From the NCBI GenBank assembly GCA_036274195.1, contig DASUGD010000357.1, positions 1 through 64,000 on the forward strand: DNA of 64,000 bases, given 5' to 3'. Both the position numbers and the translations under genes were made by a program. This document shows positions 9,329-18,891 of this stretch, in pieces (position 1 is the first letter of the stretch; each line of letters begins with the position of its first letter). The notes below the pieces were generated by a model. That model did no database searches, was not told the DNA's origin, and worked only from the letters and a program-made list of their open reading frames with translations. Source of the stretch: JAJKIV01 sp036274195. GTDB taxonomy: Bacteria > Gemmatimonadota > Gemmatimonadetes > Gemmatimonadales > Gemmatimonadaceae.

Positions 9329-10114
9329 TTACGGCTTCTTCTCGACGAGCGCCTTGATTGGTGCCGGCATCTCGAACGCGGCGGGGTCGGCTGCGTCGTA
9401 ATCCACGGTCTTGATGATCAGCACCTGCTCCTGCCCCATGACCTGTTGTGTCAGGCGGGTCGCGATCTTCTGACCGCCGAAGTCCTTGTAGTCGCTGACA
9501 AGGTTCGTCACCTCGATCGTCCCCATCGGCGACTCCTGCTTGCCTACGGAAGCCACGAGCAACCCTGATGCCACGCTGTAGCAATCGAACGTCTCACGGC
9601 CCGATTTCCAGACCATCTTGACCTTGTAGCACGGCTCCCCGTTCATCTCCGTCTTTTCGACCGTCTCCGCCGACGCGACGTTGGGCCCCTGGCGGGACGG
9701 CGTGCCGAAGCTCGACTCCTCGCGCACGGCATCCAGCTCGCGGCCGGTCATGAGCCGCGGTCCCTGCATCGGATTGATCGACCACGCCGTCGTCCCGTCG
9801 AACCCCTGCTCGATCTGGCCGAGTGAGCTGATGTTGATCCGCATCATCGACTTGTTCGGGCGGGCCTGAGAGATCTCGAGGTCCCCGGACACGCCCTGGG
9901 ACGGCAGCTCGAACGTGCCCTTCGTTTTGACCGACTGGTGCTTGGCCATGATCACGGTCGCGTTCGTCGCGGCAACGAACTTGGCGATCAGGTCTTTCGC
10001 AGGTGGCAGCGCCGCGGCACCCTGGGCGGTCGCGGGAGCCGCCGCGATCATCGTTAGGCCTGCGGCCGCGGCGAGTCGCCGAGCGTTGATTGAGCGACGG
10101 AGGCTGACGAGCAT
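9329..10114 (-). CDS. Periplasmic LolA-like protein (outer membrane lipoprotein-sorting type)
   Basis: 261 residues with a cleavable signal peptide (RRLAAAAGLTMIAAAPATAQG, probable cut after ATA-Q). The mature part alternates short beta strands (SMMRINISSLGQIEQGFDGTTAWSIN, TIEVTNLVSDYKDFGGQKIATRL), the pattern of LolA/LppX-fold proteins that bind acylated lipoproteins or lipids in a half barrel. No LolB or LolCDE gene is adjacent, so lipid carriage is inferred from fold only. It heads a short operon with sixA. Confidence 0.65.
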   Translation of the reverse strand: MLVSLRRSINARRLAAAAGLTMIAAAPATAQGAAALPPAKDLIAKFVAATNATVIMAKHQSVKTKGTFELPSQGVSGDLEISQARPNKSMMRINISSLGQIEQGFDGTTAWSINPMQGPRLMTGRELDAVREESSFGTPSRQGPNVASAETVEKTEMNGEPCYKVKMVWKSGRETFDCYSVASGLLVASVGKQESPMGTIEVTNLVSDYKDFGGQKIATRLTQQVMGQEQVLIIKTVDYDAADPAAFEMPAPIKALVEKKP

Positions 10115-10213
10115 GAAACGCTCCTGGGAGCGGTGAGAGAAAAATGCGCCGAACCGGCGCAGGAAATATGATCGCCCACGCTGGTGTCGTGAGCCAGCGT
10201 GTCGGCGTCGCGG

Positions 10214-11584
10214 TTACGGATTGCGCGGCCGAGGCCGCTCGAACCAGCGGATCGCGCACTCGAGCGGCGCATCCCGTCCTTCAACCACATCCGCCCGCGT
10301 CAGCCGCACCACCTCGTCGGGAATCACGCCTCGTCCCTCGATCCGCGTGCCGTCGGGCGCCACAAAGTCCGCCACCACGTGCATGAGAACATCACCCGTC
10401 GGAAGCCGCGTAGCGACCGCCGGTAGCGCTTGCCCGGCGGTCCGCTCGCCGAACACGCGCGCACGGCCGATCGCCTGCATGGCTGCCGCGAACATCTCCG
10501 ACGTGCTGGCCGACAACCCATCCACGAGGATCGCGACGTCTCCGGCGAACGGCTCGACCGGGACCCCACTGTCCGTCGCACGGCGCGGATTCGCGACGAA
10601 ACGCATCTCCTCCCCGTGCGACCGCATGATCCCGAGCGTGCGCGGCTCGGTCAGGAAATATCCGGCCGCCCCCATCATCATGCCGGCCACGCCACCCAGG
10701 TTCCCGCGCAGGTCGAGAACGATACCGCCGCAGTGCCGCGCCGCATCGACGGCGCGGTCGAGCGCCGGCATGACCGGCGGCATCCAGTACTCGAAGTGGA
10801 TCACGGCGGCGCACCGGCCGTCGGCCAGCGTGCGGCGGGTCATCTCGAACGTCGCGGGGAGTGGCGGGAGGTTGCCGAACTTGGAGAACGGGCCGCGCAT
10901 CGAGTCGAGGGCAACGTCGAATGTTCGACGCGTTCCCGTCGGATCTCGGGCCACGATGTGCACGATGGCGCCGGGCGGGCCGCGCAGTGCCCGCATCGCA
11001 CTCGTCAGCACCGCGAGCCGCCTCAGCCCCACCGAATCGGCCGCGCCTAACGACGGCACGGTGAGATCATCGATTCGCTCCACCGTCCACCCGGGCAGCA
11101 CTCCCGCCCTGTGCGCGGCGCTTCCACTGTCGGTCCGCCATACGACGACGCTGGTATCGAGCACGCGAAGCGCGAGGCCTGCGGTGCCTAACGCAGCGGC
11201 GCTTGCCGGAGCGTTTGCGGCGGGAGCGGCTTGGGCCGGCAGCAGGGCGAAGTGTGACTCGCCGATACGCGCCAGCATGTCGTCGATGACCGCGCGCAGG
11301 GCGCTGTCCGACTCCGCTCGGACAGCGCGTGGCAGCAACTCTCGCCGCACCTCCGGCCAGTCCAGACGGGTGACTCCACGGCGCTCGAGCGTCACGCCGA
11401 TCGTGCGCCACGCCGAGTCGAACGTCGTAACGGCCAGCGCGGAATCCACCACCCTGTACCCCGTATCGCGGCCGACGTCGAGGCGAGGCAACTCTCGCCT
11501 CGGACCAGGGCGCTCCGCGGCATTCACCACCGCCACAAACAGCGCAAGCGTCGTTGCCACTGCCGTCGGTTTGATCGCGAGCAT
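10214..11584 (-). CDS. S41-family peptidase with a substituted catalytic lysine position
   Basis: 456 residues with an N-terminal signal peptide (ATTLALFVAVVNAAE). A central PDZ-like segment (LALRVLDTSVVVWRTDSGSAAHRAGVLPGWTVERID) precedes the S41 core. The nucleophile lies in DGLSASTSEMFAAAM. The following motif, which in CtpA/Prc reads FGKG and supplies the lysine, reads GERTAGQALP here, so the lysine position is Gln. The protein thus resembles the tricorn/IRBP branch of S41, or is inactive. A reading frame of the same length runs on the opposite strand but has no recognisable product. Substrate unknown. Confidence 0.85.
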   Translation of the reverse strand: MLAIKPTAVATTLALFVAVVNAAERPGPRRELPRLDVGRDTGYRVVDSALAVTTFDSAWRTIGVTLERRGVTRLDWPEVRRELLPRAVRAESDSALRAVIDDMLARIGESHFALLPAQAAPAANAPASAAALGTAGLALRVLDTSVVVWRTDSGSAAHRAGVLPGWTVERIDDLTVPSLGAADSVGLRRLAVLTSAMRALRGPPGAIVHIVARDPTGTRRTFDVALDSMRGPFSKFGNLPPLPATFEMTRRTLADGRCAAVIHFEYWMPPVMPALDRAVDAARHCGGIVLDLRGNLGGVAGMMMGAAGYFLTEPRTLGIMRSHGEEMRFVANPRRATDSGVPVEPFAGDVAILVDGLSASTSEMFAAAMQAIGRARVFGERTAGQALPAVATRLPTGDVLMHVVADFVAPDGTRIEGRGVIPDEVVRLTRADVVEGRDAPLECAIRWFERPRPRNP

Positions 11585-11833
11585 TGCTTAGCGCCGAGAT
11601 GGGATGGCCAGCCGCACAACGCGGCGGCTCGGATGTTGGTCAGGGCTGTCAGACGCCCGGGATTACAAGGACGAGCGAGCCGTCGGCTGGTTCACGATGG
11701 CCCCGACCGCGGTCCGGATTGTGTGCTCGCTCACGTCCCTCGACGTGACAGCCGTCTCCGGCGAGCGTCCACATTGTGCGCGGCACACGCCCATCACTTG
11801 CGCCGCGGCCGGTGTCATATTTAGAAACACATC

Positions 11834-12388
11834 ATGCCACGCATTCGTCGGTCCTATCGCGCCCTGCTTGCGGCGCTCATCACGCTTGCGCCGCTCCGCA
11901 TCACGGCCGGGCAGTCTGCCGTACCCCAGTCGCTCACGCCGGGGACACGAATTCGGGTCACGTCGAACCAGATGGTCGCTCCGATAGTCGGCAGCTACCA
12001 GGGCATGCGGCGTGACACACTCCTCCTGATCGAGGACGGCACGGGGGCCAGGGTCTGGGCCTTCAACACCGCGGCCGTGTCCCAGCTCGAGACCAGCATC
12101 GGAATGAAGGGCGGGAATCGCGATCCGATGATACGGTGGGGTCTGATCGGCGCCGCGCTCGGCGGCGGCATTGCTTTCATCACGTCAGTATCGCTCGAGA
12201 ACAACACCGGCCAGCAGTACAACCAGCTGTTGAGTACCCTGGTCGGCGCTGCGATGGGCGGTGGGCTCGGAGCGTTTTACGGGTCGCGAAAGCTCGCGGA
12301 GCACTGGGCACCGATCCCGATGCCACAGCGTGTTGGCGTGGTGCCTACCGCCAAAGGTCTCCGTATCGCCCTCTCGGCGTCCTTCTGA
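11834..12388 (+). CDS. Hypothetical membrane protein with glycine-zipper-like segments
   Basis: 184 residues starting with a signal peptide (LLAALITLAPLRITAGQS). After a beta-rich N-half come two hydrophobic Gly-rich stretches (WGLIGAALGGGIAFITSV and LVGAAMGGGLGAFYG), similar to glycine-zipper hairpins. The AT-rich sequence CATATTTA ends 11 bases before the ATG and no Shine-Dalgarno is visible, so the message may be nearly leaderless. It is 146 bp ahead of purE and probably unrelated to purine synthesis. Function unknown. Confidence 0.7.
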   Translation: MPRIRRSYRALLAALITLAPLRITAGQSAVPQSLTPGTRIRVTSNQMVAPIVGSYQGMRRDTLLLIEDGTGARVWAFNTAAVSQLETSIGMKGGNRDPMIRWGLIGAALGGGIAFITSVSLENNTGQQYNQLLSTLVGAAMGGGLGAFYGSRKLAEHWAPIPMPQRVGVVPTAKGLRIALSASF

Positions 12389-12534
12389 CCGCCCCGAACC
12401 GCGTCGCGCGGTCGGACGGGCGTCCCCTTCCCCAGGCCAGTAGTTTGTTGACGCGTGCCGCGATGTGACACGACGCGGCAGCGTCCACCGTCTTGGCGTT
12501 CGTCCACCTACCACGGAGCTCGCGAGCGCGGTCT

Positions 12535-13020
12535 ATGCCTGGGCCACTCGTCGGCGTGATCATGGGCAGCAAGAGCGACTACGAGCATCTCGCGCCAGCG
12601 TGCGCGCTGCTCGAGGAGCTTGCTGTCCCGTTCGAAGCTCGCGTCGTGTCGGCGCACCGTACGCCCGACTGGATGTTCGAGTACGCATCGACGGCCGAGG
12701 AGCGCGGGTTACTCGTGATCATCGCGGCCGCCGGCGGAGCGGCACACCTGCCCGGCATGGTTGCATCGAAGACGCTCGTCCCGGTGCTCGGCGTTCCGGT
12801 TGCCGCCACGCTGCTGAACGGCGTTGATGCGCTGCTGTCCATTGTCCAGATGCCGGCCGGCGTTCCGGTCGGGACGTTGGCAATCGGAAAACCCGGCGCG
12901 ACCAACGCGGCCATCCTCGCCGCGGAGATCGTCGCGATCCGCCATCCCGACGTGCGCGAACGTCTTCGCACCTGGCGCGAACGCCGCCGCGACGACGTCC
13001 TCGGACAAACGCTCCCGTAG
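12535..13020 (+). CDS. purE: 5-(carboxyamino)imidazole ribonucleotide mutase
   Basis: Class I PurE; converts N5-CAIR to CAIR in purine synthesis. 161 residues from ATG 12535, preferred over an upstream in-frame ATG at 12493 because the family begins with VGVIMGSKSD, here at residues 6-15. The conserved SAHRTP loop, AAAGGAAHLPGM and the QMPAGVPVGTLAIG stretch are all present. The stop is 5 bp before purK, so the two are cotranscribed and act in consecutive steps. Confidence 0.97.
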   Translation: MPGPLVGVIMGSKSDYEHLAPACALLEELAVPFEARVVSAHRTPDWMFEYASTAEERGLLVIIAAAGGAAHLPGMVASKTLVPVLGVPVAATLLNGVDALLSIVQMPAGVPVGTLAIGKPGATNAAILAAEIVAIRHPDVRERLRTWRERRRDDVLGQTLP

Positions 13021-13025
13021 CTGGA

Positions 13026-14177
13026 ATGATCCAGCCTGGCGCAACCATCGGCATCCTGGGCGGTGGTCAACTCGGCCGCATGACGGGGTTGGCAGCGCGG
13101 TCGCTCGGGTACGACGTCCACGTGCTCGACCCCGACCCGCACTGTCCGGCGTCGGTGATCGCGAGTCGAACCGTCGCGGCGCGTTTCGACGACGCTGACG
13201 CGGCTGCATCGCTCGCGGAGCGATGCGCCGTGGTAACCCTCGAGATCGAGCAGATCGGCGCCGCCGCGCTGGCGGCGGTCGCCGCGCGCACGCCGCTCCG
13301 CCCGAGCGCGGAGGCCGTGCAGGTGATTCAGGATCGCATCCGGCAGAAGACGTGGCTGTCCTCGAATGGATTTCCGGTCGGAGCGTTTCGTGCGGCCGCA
13401 TCCCGCGACGAGAGCGTCGCGGCGTTCGAGCACCTCGGCCGCTGCATCTTCAAGTCGACGAGCGGTGGCTACGATGGCCGCGGCCAGATCCGCGTCGGGT
13501 CCGCGGAGGCCGCCGCGGATGCCTGGAAGTCGCTCGGCGAACGGCCGTGCCTCGTGGAGCGGTTCCTCGACATCGCGAGCGAGATATCGATGCTGGTCGC
13601 GCGGCGCCCGGTGGGCGCCCGATCGAGCGATGCGATGCGTCACGTGACGTTTCCACCGTCGTTCAATCACCACGAGCACGGGATCCTCGACTGGTCGGTG
13701 CTGCCGGCGTCCGTGGCGCCGCACCAGGTGCGGCAGGCGGAAGCGGTCGCGAACGGCATCGCCGAGGCGTTAGGCATCGAAGGCCTCATCGCCGTGGAGA
13801 TGTTCATCCAGCGCGATGGCACGCTGCTGGTGAACGAGCTCGCACCGCGACCGCACAACACGTTTCACTCGACCGAACGCGGATGCGCCACGAGCCAGTT
13901 CGAGCAGCTCGTTCGCGCAGTATGCGACCTGCCACTTGGCAGCACGGAAATGCTTCGCCCGGCGGCCATCGCCAATCTGCTCGGCGATTTGTGGAGCGCC
14001 GGCACTCCGGATTTTGCCGCGGCGCTCACGGTTCCGTCAGTGCGCCTGCATCTCTACGGCAAGGCGTCGGCGCGACCGGGCCGAAAGATGGGACATCTCT
14101 CCGCCGTGGGCGTCACCGGCGAGGAGGCGCGAGACCGCGTGCTCCGCGCGCGAGAAGCAATGCGCATTGGTGCGTGA
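13026..14177 (+). CDS. purK: 5-(carboxyamino)imidazole ribonucleotide synthase
   Basis: ATP-grasp enzyme of 383 residues that makes N5-CAIR from AIR, bicarbonate and ATP, feeding PurE. N-terminal GILGGGQLGRMT nucleotide/substrate motif is at residues 9-20. ATP-grasp segments include FKSTSGGYDGRGQ (Lys binding ATP, glycine loop) and the metal/product motif VNELAPRPHNTFHST near 280, a PurK hallmark. It follows purE by 5 bp. It ends 18 bp from the convergent phosphoesterase gene. Confidence 0.97.
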   Translation: MIQPGATIGILGGGQLGRMTGLAARSLGYDVHVLDPDPHCPASVIASRTVAARFDDADAAASLAERCAVVTLEIEQIGAAALAAVAARTPLRPSAEAVQVIQDRIRQKTWLSSNGFPVGAFRAAASRDESVAAFEHLGRCIFKSTSGGYDGRGQIRVGSAEAAADAWKSLGERPCLVERFLDIASEISMLVARRPVGARSSDAMRHVTFPPSFNHHEHGILDWSVLPASVAPHQVRQAEAVANGIAEALGIEGLIAVEMFIQRDGTLLVNELAPRPHNTFHSTERGCATSQFEQLVRAVCDLPLGSTEMLRPAAIANLLGDLWSAGTPDFAAALTVPSVRLHLYGKASARPGRKMGHLSAVGVTGEEARDRVLRAREAMRIGA

Positions 14178-14194
14178 GAGATTGGCGCCACTCG

Positions 14195-14935
14195 TCAGGC
14201 GCCGATTTCAATGACACGAAACGGTGGCTGCTCGGGCCAGCACTTCTTGAGCAGTGGCATGGCCACGTTGTACACCGGCGTGCCCGACGCAGTGCGCCCC
14301 TCCAAAAAGCCGTTATGCGCGTGACCGTGGACCACCACCGTGACCGGATACCGCGCGAGCGGCTCCTCGAGGCGGCTGCTGCCGAGATAGGGAAAGATTT
14401 CCAGCGGCTCTCCCTCCACGGTCGCGCGCACCGGTGAGTAGTGCAACAGCGCGACGCGGTGGGGCGTGCGGAGCCGGGCGAGCGCGCTCTCGAGCTTGAA
14501 CGCTTCGTTCACGGCCTCGTGTACGAAGTGCTTGATGATCTCTTCACCCCACGGGCCGAGCGCGCCGCGACCAAACCCTCCACAGAAGCCCTTCACGCCG
14601 GCGAATCCGACGCCTTGCAGCTCGCAAGAATCGCCATCGAGCACCTTGACTCCAGCGTCCGTGAGAATCTGACGGACTTCGTCTTGTTTCCCCGCCTCGA
14701 AGTCGTGGTTTCCGAGCACGGCGACGCACGGCACGCGCAGCGCCGTACCGATGTCGCGCGCGAGCACGCGCGCTTCTTCCGGGAGGCCGTAGTCCGTCAG
14801 GTCGCCGCACAGCACGAGTAGGTCGGCGCGCTCGGAGACCTGTGCGAACGCCGACGACAGTGCGCCCTGCCCTGTTTTCGTGACGTGAATGTCACTCATC
14901 GCCGCGAGGCGAACCGTGCCGTTCGTGTTCGGCAT
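14195..14935 (-). CDS. Calcineurin-like metallophosphoesterase
   Basis: 246 residues carrying the five metal/phosphate motifs of the family: DIH (15-17), GDLTD, GNHDFE, the histidine in LLHYSP, and HGHAHNG near the C-terminus. No signal peptide, so cytoplasmic. A long helical insertion (EEIIKHFVHEAVNEAFKLE) lies between the GNHD and HYSP motifs. Substrate cannot be assigned. It is divergent from the nucleotidyltransferase-like gene and convergent with purK. Confidence 0.88.
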   Translation of the reverse strand: MPNTNGTVRLAAMSDIHVTKTGQGALSSAFAQVSERADLLVLCGDLTDYGLPEEARVLARDIGTALRVPCVAVLGNHDFEAGKQDEVRQILTDAGVKVLDGDSCELQGVGFAGVKGFCGGFGRGALGPWGEEIIKHFVHEAVNEAFKLESALARLRTPHRVALLHYSPVRATVEGEPLEIFPYLGSSRLEEPLARYPVTVVVHGHAHNGFLEGRTASGTPVYNVAMPLLKKCWPEQPPFRVIEIGA

Positions 14936-15082
14936 GCCGGTCAGCTCCTGATCGGTGGCAGGAGAGCCGACTCAGCTAGCCCTAGTCTTGCAAAGCGATG
15001 TGGCATACCGGCTGACCTCTTCAACAAGCGTTCCGTGCCGCACAAACCAAACTCCAGAACGCCGAGCGAGATCGATCGCGAC

Positions 15083-15865
15083 ATGGCGGCGCGGTACACG
15101 CGCCGTTTCTATCGTGACGTGTTGACGATTCTGGAGCGGGCGAACGTCCCGACACTGGTGGGCGGCGCATTCGCGTTTTCGCACTTCACGGGAATTCAGC
15201 GTCCGACGAAGGACTTCGACCTGTTCGTACGCCGCGAGCACATTGACCGCGCGCTCGACGCGCTCGCCAGCGCGGGCTTTCACACCGAGCTCACGTTCCC
15301 GCACTGGCTCGCGAAAGCGCGGTCCGATGAGTTCCTCGTGGACCTCATCTTCGGATCGGGCAACGGCGTCGCGCCAGTGGATGATGGCTGGTTCGAGCAC
15401 GCCGTCCAGGCGGAAGCGGTGGGTGTACCGGTCTGGCTATCTCCCGCCGAAGAGTTGCTCTGGTCGAAGGCGTTCGTCATGGAACGCGAACGCTATGACG
15501 GCGCTGACGTGATCCACATCCTGCACACGCAGCAGCGCCGGCTGGATTGGACCCGCCTCGTCGATCGCTTCGGCGGCCACTGGCGAATCCTGCTGCTCAA
15601 TCTCGTGCTCTACGGATTCGTGTATCCCGGCGAGGAGTCGCCTGCCCCAGCGTGGGTCATGGACACGCTGCTCGCTCGCCTGAACGACGAGCGGGCGAGG
15701 CCACCAACGAACGAGCGCGTGTGCCGCGGCACGCTGATCTCGCGAGAGCAATACCTCGTGGACATCCTGCAGTGGGGTCTCGTGGACGCTCGCATGCACC
15801 CACGGGGCGCCATGAGCGCCACCGAGATCGCGCACTGGACCGACGCGATAGGCAAGTTCGCTTAA
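15083..15865 (+). CDS. Nucleotidyltransferase-fold protein
   Basis: 260 residues from ATG 15083; a GTG at 15035 would add 16 residues and is also possible. The N-terminus reads VGGAFAFSHFTGIQRPTKDFDLFV, the GG...DxD layout of the minimal nucleotidyltransferase fold, with catalytic Asp pair in TKDFDLF. A later acidic residue could be the Asp in FLVDLIFG. The remainder (LSPAEELLWSKAFVMERERYDGADV) matches the C-terminal part of AbiEii-like or streptomycin-resistance-like nucleotidyltransferases. No toxin or antitoxin partner is visible. It overlaps the convergent regulator gene by 4 bp. Confidence 0.68.
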   Translation: MAARYTRRFYRDVLTILERANVPTLVGGAFAFSHFTGIQRPTKDFDLFVRREHIDRALDALASAGFHTELTFPHWLAKARSDEFLVDLIFGSGNGVAPVDDGWFEHAVQAEAVGVPVWLSPAEELLWSKAFVMERERYDGADVIHILHTQQRRLDWTRLVDRFGGHWRILLLNLVLYGFVYPGEESPAPAWVMDTLLARLNDERARPPTNERVCRGTLISREQYLVDILQWGLVDARMHPRGAMSATEIAHWTDAIGKFA

Positions 15866-18800
15866 CTGCGCAGGTCGGAGTCCTCTCGTACCCGGTCGGT
15901 CAACTCGCCGCGCGACCCGACCCCCAACTTGGCGAACACGTTGGAGAGGTGTGTGCTCACCGTGCGGGATGAAATCCCGAGAGCCGCGCCGATCTCCTTG
16001 TTCGACTTGCGTGCGGCCACGAGGCGAGCGATCTCGCGCTCCCGGCCGGTGAGCGCGCCGGCGCCTTCGGCAATCACGCGCGCCGGTGGACGCGCGCCGA
16101 GATCGCGGAGCTGATCGCGAGCGCCACTCAGCTCCGTCTCGGCCCCAATGCGCGCTAACACGTCGTGCGCGCGCCGCAACTCCCGGGCGGCGCCCTCGCG
16201 GTCGCCGCTGGCCACGAGCAGTTGGGCGAGATTGCGGCGTAGGCGCGCCGCGTCGAACACGAACGGGATGGCGTCCAGCTGATCCGCCGCCGACCGCAGC
16301 AGCTCGACGGCGCGAGGCAGGTCGGCATCACGGAGCCGGGCAACCAGGGCTTCGCTGGCGGTCACCCAAGCCATGCCGAGTGCGTGGTTCATCTGCGTCG
16401 CGTCGCGTCGCAGACGCTCGAGGTACTTCTCGGCGCGCCCGAAGTCCTGCACCCAGAGTGCGGCCTCGAGGATGATCGGGATCAGCCGGTGAATGGACCA
16501 CGCGACATAACCCGAGCGATCAGCGAGCGCGACGCCGGCCTCGCCTAACGCGATCGCGCCCTCGCGATCGCCTGTCGCGAGCGCGTACGCGGCCATTCCG
16601 GTGTGCGCCGGCACGGCCGTGTGGACGTCCACCGTCCCGTGCTCGGCGTTCGCCGCGCCGGAGATCGTCCAGCTCTCGTCGAACAGCGATTTCGCCTTGG
16701 CCAATTCGCCGCGTCCGAGATGCATGAGGCCTGTCCAGACCAGGAGGCGCGGCAGCAGTGTATTCGCCCCGAGCGCGCGCGCGATCGGAATGGTGCGCTC
16801 GGCCAGCGCGAGCCCCGATTGCCAGTCGCCGATACCTGACGCGTATTCGATCGAGACCTCGTTCGTCCAGACGGCGTGGACTGGCGAGCGCAGCTCGTCG
16901 GCAATGCGGTGCGCCTCCCTCACGTGACGCGCGAGCTCCGCGGCATTGCCGGTCAGGCCCGCGAGCACCGCGATTCCCCAGTGGGCGGTCCACTCCACAC
17001 TCCGATCGTTCGCCGACCCCGCGAACGCGATCGCGCGCTCACCGTGCACCCGCGCTTCGGCGGCTCGGCCGACGAACATGTTCAGCTGCATGAGCGCGCG
17101 ATGGATGCGCGCGAGCATCCCGGCGCTCTTGAGCCGCTCGGCAATGCTCAGGGCTTCGCCAAGCTCGCGGAGTGCGTGGCCGGGGCGGCCGAGCTCCTGG
17201 AACGCCGCCGCCTGCGCGATGCGAATCCTCGCCGCGAGCCGTTCGTCGCCCGTTAGGCTCGCGGCCTCGAGGCCCGCCGCGTAATGGTCGAACGCCTCGT
17301 CGTGATGACCGGCCCAGAAGCTGACGAGGCCGAGCCGCCGCTCGATGAACGAAATGCGCGCGGCGTCGCCACGCTGGCGAACGTACCCGAGCGCGCGCTC
17401 CCAGAGAGCGCGTGCGGCGCCGTACTCGCCGTTCCGCTGCTTCGCGCGCGCGAGGTCCTCCACGAGCGCCGCCACATCGTCGGGTTTCCCGGCGCCGGTG
17501 ATGACAGGGGCGCCGCCATCGACGAGATCGAGCGCTGCACCGAGGTACGTGGCGGCTTCCCGCGTGGCGTACCTCGCCAGCGCCGATCGACCCGCAGCGT
17601 ACAGGTATCGCGCTGCTTTCGGCGCGAGCTCGACCGAGGCCGCGCGCGAGAAATGGACCGCAAGCTCGTCGGCGTGGGATTCCGCCGCGGCGCCATACAT
17701 GTGCTCGAGCGCCGTCGCGATACGACCGTGCAGGAGACGCGTCCGCGCCTTCCCGAGCTCCGCGTAGAGCGTCGCCTGGAGCGACGGATGGGTGAAGTCG
17801 TAGAAAACGCCGTCGGCGGCGTCGGCATCCACGAGGACCCGATCGCGCCGGAGCTCGTCGATCGCCTCGACGAGCGACGACGGCGGAAGACCGCTCACGG
17901 CCTCGAGCGCCTCGTACGACGCTCGCGTACCGAGCACCGCCGCGATGTCGACGACCGTTCGCGAGGCCGGCGAGAGGCGCTCCAGCCGTGCGACGATCGC
18001 ATCGCGCACGGTCCTGGGCAGATGGAAATCGGTGAGATCCCAACCGACCCAGCGTCCGTCCTCGCGTCTCAGCTGGCCCGAATCAACGAGCGACTTGAGC
18101 GTCTCCTCCGTGAAGAACGGGTTGCCTCGCGTGCGGTCGTACAACAGTGCGGCAAAGTCGCGGATCGTGGCCGCGTCGACGTCGAAGAGCCGCGACACGA
18201 GCTCGTCACTGTCCTCACGCGGCCACGGGTTCAACCTAACGACGCTCGCCATGCCGAGGCCCGTGAGCGACCGTTCGGTACTGGCAAGGGTCGGGTTCGA
18301 ATCGCGCACCGCGTCGTTGTACGAACACAGCACGACGATGCGATGCCCCGAAAGCTGACGAGCGACGAAGTGCAGCAGCTCCAGTGAGGACGCGTCCGCC
18401 CAATGGACATTTTCCAGCACGAGCAGCAACGGCCGCTTCGATGCGAAGCGGCCGAGGAATTGGCTGAAGTTCCACAGCAGACGCGCTTTCACGTCCGAGG
18501 CGTCACCTCGCGGCGCCCGCGCATCGGTTCGAAGATCGAGCGCCGGGAACAGACGGGCGAGCTCCGCTTCGCCGCCACGCGACATGACAGCGAGTGTTGC
18601 CGAATCCATCGCCCTGAGGGTCGGCAGCAGGGCATCGGAGAAGAGCGCGTACGGGACGCCGGTTTCGACCGGATAGGCTCTGCCGACCGCGGTGCTCCAA
18701 CCGCGACGCGTTGCCTCGGCGACGAGAAATTCGGCGAGCCGCGTCTTGCCCACGCCGCCTTCGCCCGCGAGGAAGATCGTCGATCCACTGCCTCGCTCGG

Positions 18801-18891
18801 CGTCGTCGAGCGCGCGGGTGAGCCGGGCTACTTCCGCATCACGTCCGATCAGGGGCAGAGCGCCGAGCGACGCAGGCTCGTGTTCGTTCAC
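15862..18891 (-). CDS. Large AAA/TPR LuxR-family transcriptional regulator (MalT/LAL type)
   Basis: About 1009 residues from a GTG at 18891, placed just before the first conserved segment (LPLIGRDAEVARL). An N-terminal STAND-type AAA domain has Walker A GEGGVGKTRL near 48 and Walker B LLLVLENVHWAD. Winged-helix and long TPR-like helical repeats fill residues about 330-920. The C-terminus is a GerE/LuxR helix-turn-helix (LTGREREIARLVAARKSN, followed by IGAALGISSRTVSTHL). Such proteins bind an inducer through the TPR region and oligomerise with ATP. The inducer and target genes are not evident from the neighbourhood. Confidence 0.9.
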   Translation of the reverse strand: MNEHEPASLGALPLIGRDAEVARLTRALDDAERGSGSTIFLAGEGGVGKTRLAEFLVAEATRRGWSTAVGRAYPVETGVPYALFSDALLPTLRAMDSATLAVMSRGGEAELARLFPALDLRTDARAPRGDASDVKARLLWNFSQFLGRFASKRPLLLVLENVHWADASSLELLHFVARQLSGHRIVVLCSYNDAVRDSNPTLASTERSLTGLGMASVVRLNPWPREDSDELVSRLFDVDAATIRDFAALLYDRTRGNPFFTEETLKSLVDSGQLRREDGRWVGWDLTDFHLPRTVRDAIVARLERLSPASRTVVDIAAVLGTRASYEALEAVSGLPPSSLVEAIDELRRDRVLVDADAADGVFYDFTHPSLQATLYAELGKARTRLLHGRIATALEHMYGAAAESHADELAVHFSRAASVELAPKAARYLYAAGRSALARYATREAATYLGAALDLVDGGAPVITGAGKPDDVAALVEDLARAKQRNGEYGAARALWERALGYVRQRGDAARISFIERRLGLVSFWAGHHDEAFDHYAAGLEAASLTGDERLAARIRIAQAAAFQELGRPGHALRELGEALSIAERLKSAGMLARIHRALMQLNMFVGRAAEARVHGERAIAFAGSANDRSVEWTAHWGIAVLAGLTGNAAELARHVREAHRIADELRSPVHAVWTNEVSIEYASGIGDWQSGLALAERTIPIARALGANTLLPRLLVWTGLMHLGRGELAKAKSLFDESWTISGAANAEHGTVDVHTAVPAHTGMAAYALATGDREGAIALGEAGVALADRSGYVAWSIHRLIPIILEAALWVQDFGRAEKYLERLRRDATQMNHALGMAWVTASEALVARLRDADLPRAVELLRSAADQLDAIPFVFDAARLRRNLAQLLVASGDREGAARELRRAHDVLARIGAETELSGARDQLRDLGARPPARVIAEGAGALTGREREIARLVAARKSNKEIGAALGISSRTVSTHLSNVFAKLGVGSRGELTDRVREDSDLRS

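Noticed and set aside
10221..11591. A 456-codon open frame on the + strand opposite the S41 peptidase
   Set aside because: It is an antisense frame kept open by GC-rich codon bias; the translation is Arg/Ser/Ala-rich without any motif, while the minus strand gives a clear S41 protein.
12579..13724. A 381-codon minus-strand frame across purE and purK
   Set aside because: Antisense to two secure purine genes and without recognisable domains.
14184..14203. GGCGCC repeat between purK and the phosphoesterase as terminator
   Set aside because: Only a 6-bp self-complementary stem with an 8-base loop and no proper T-run; too weak to call.
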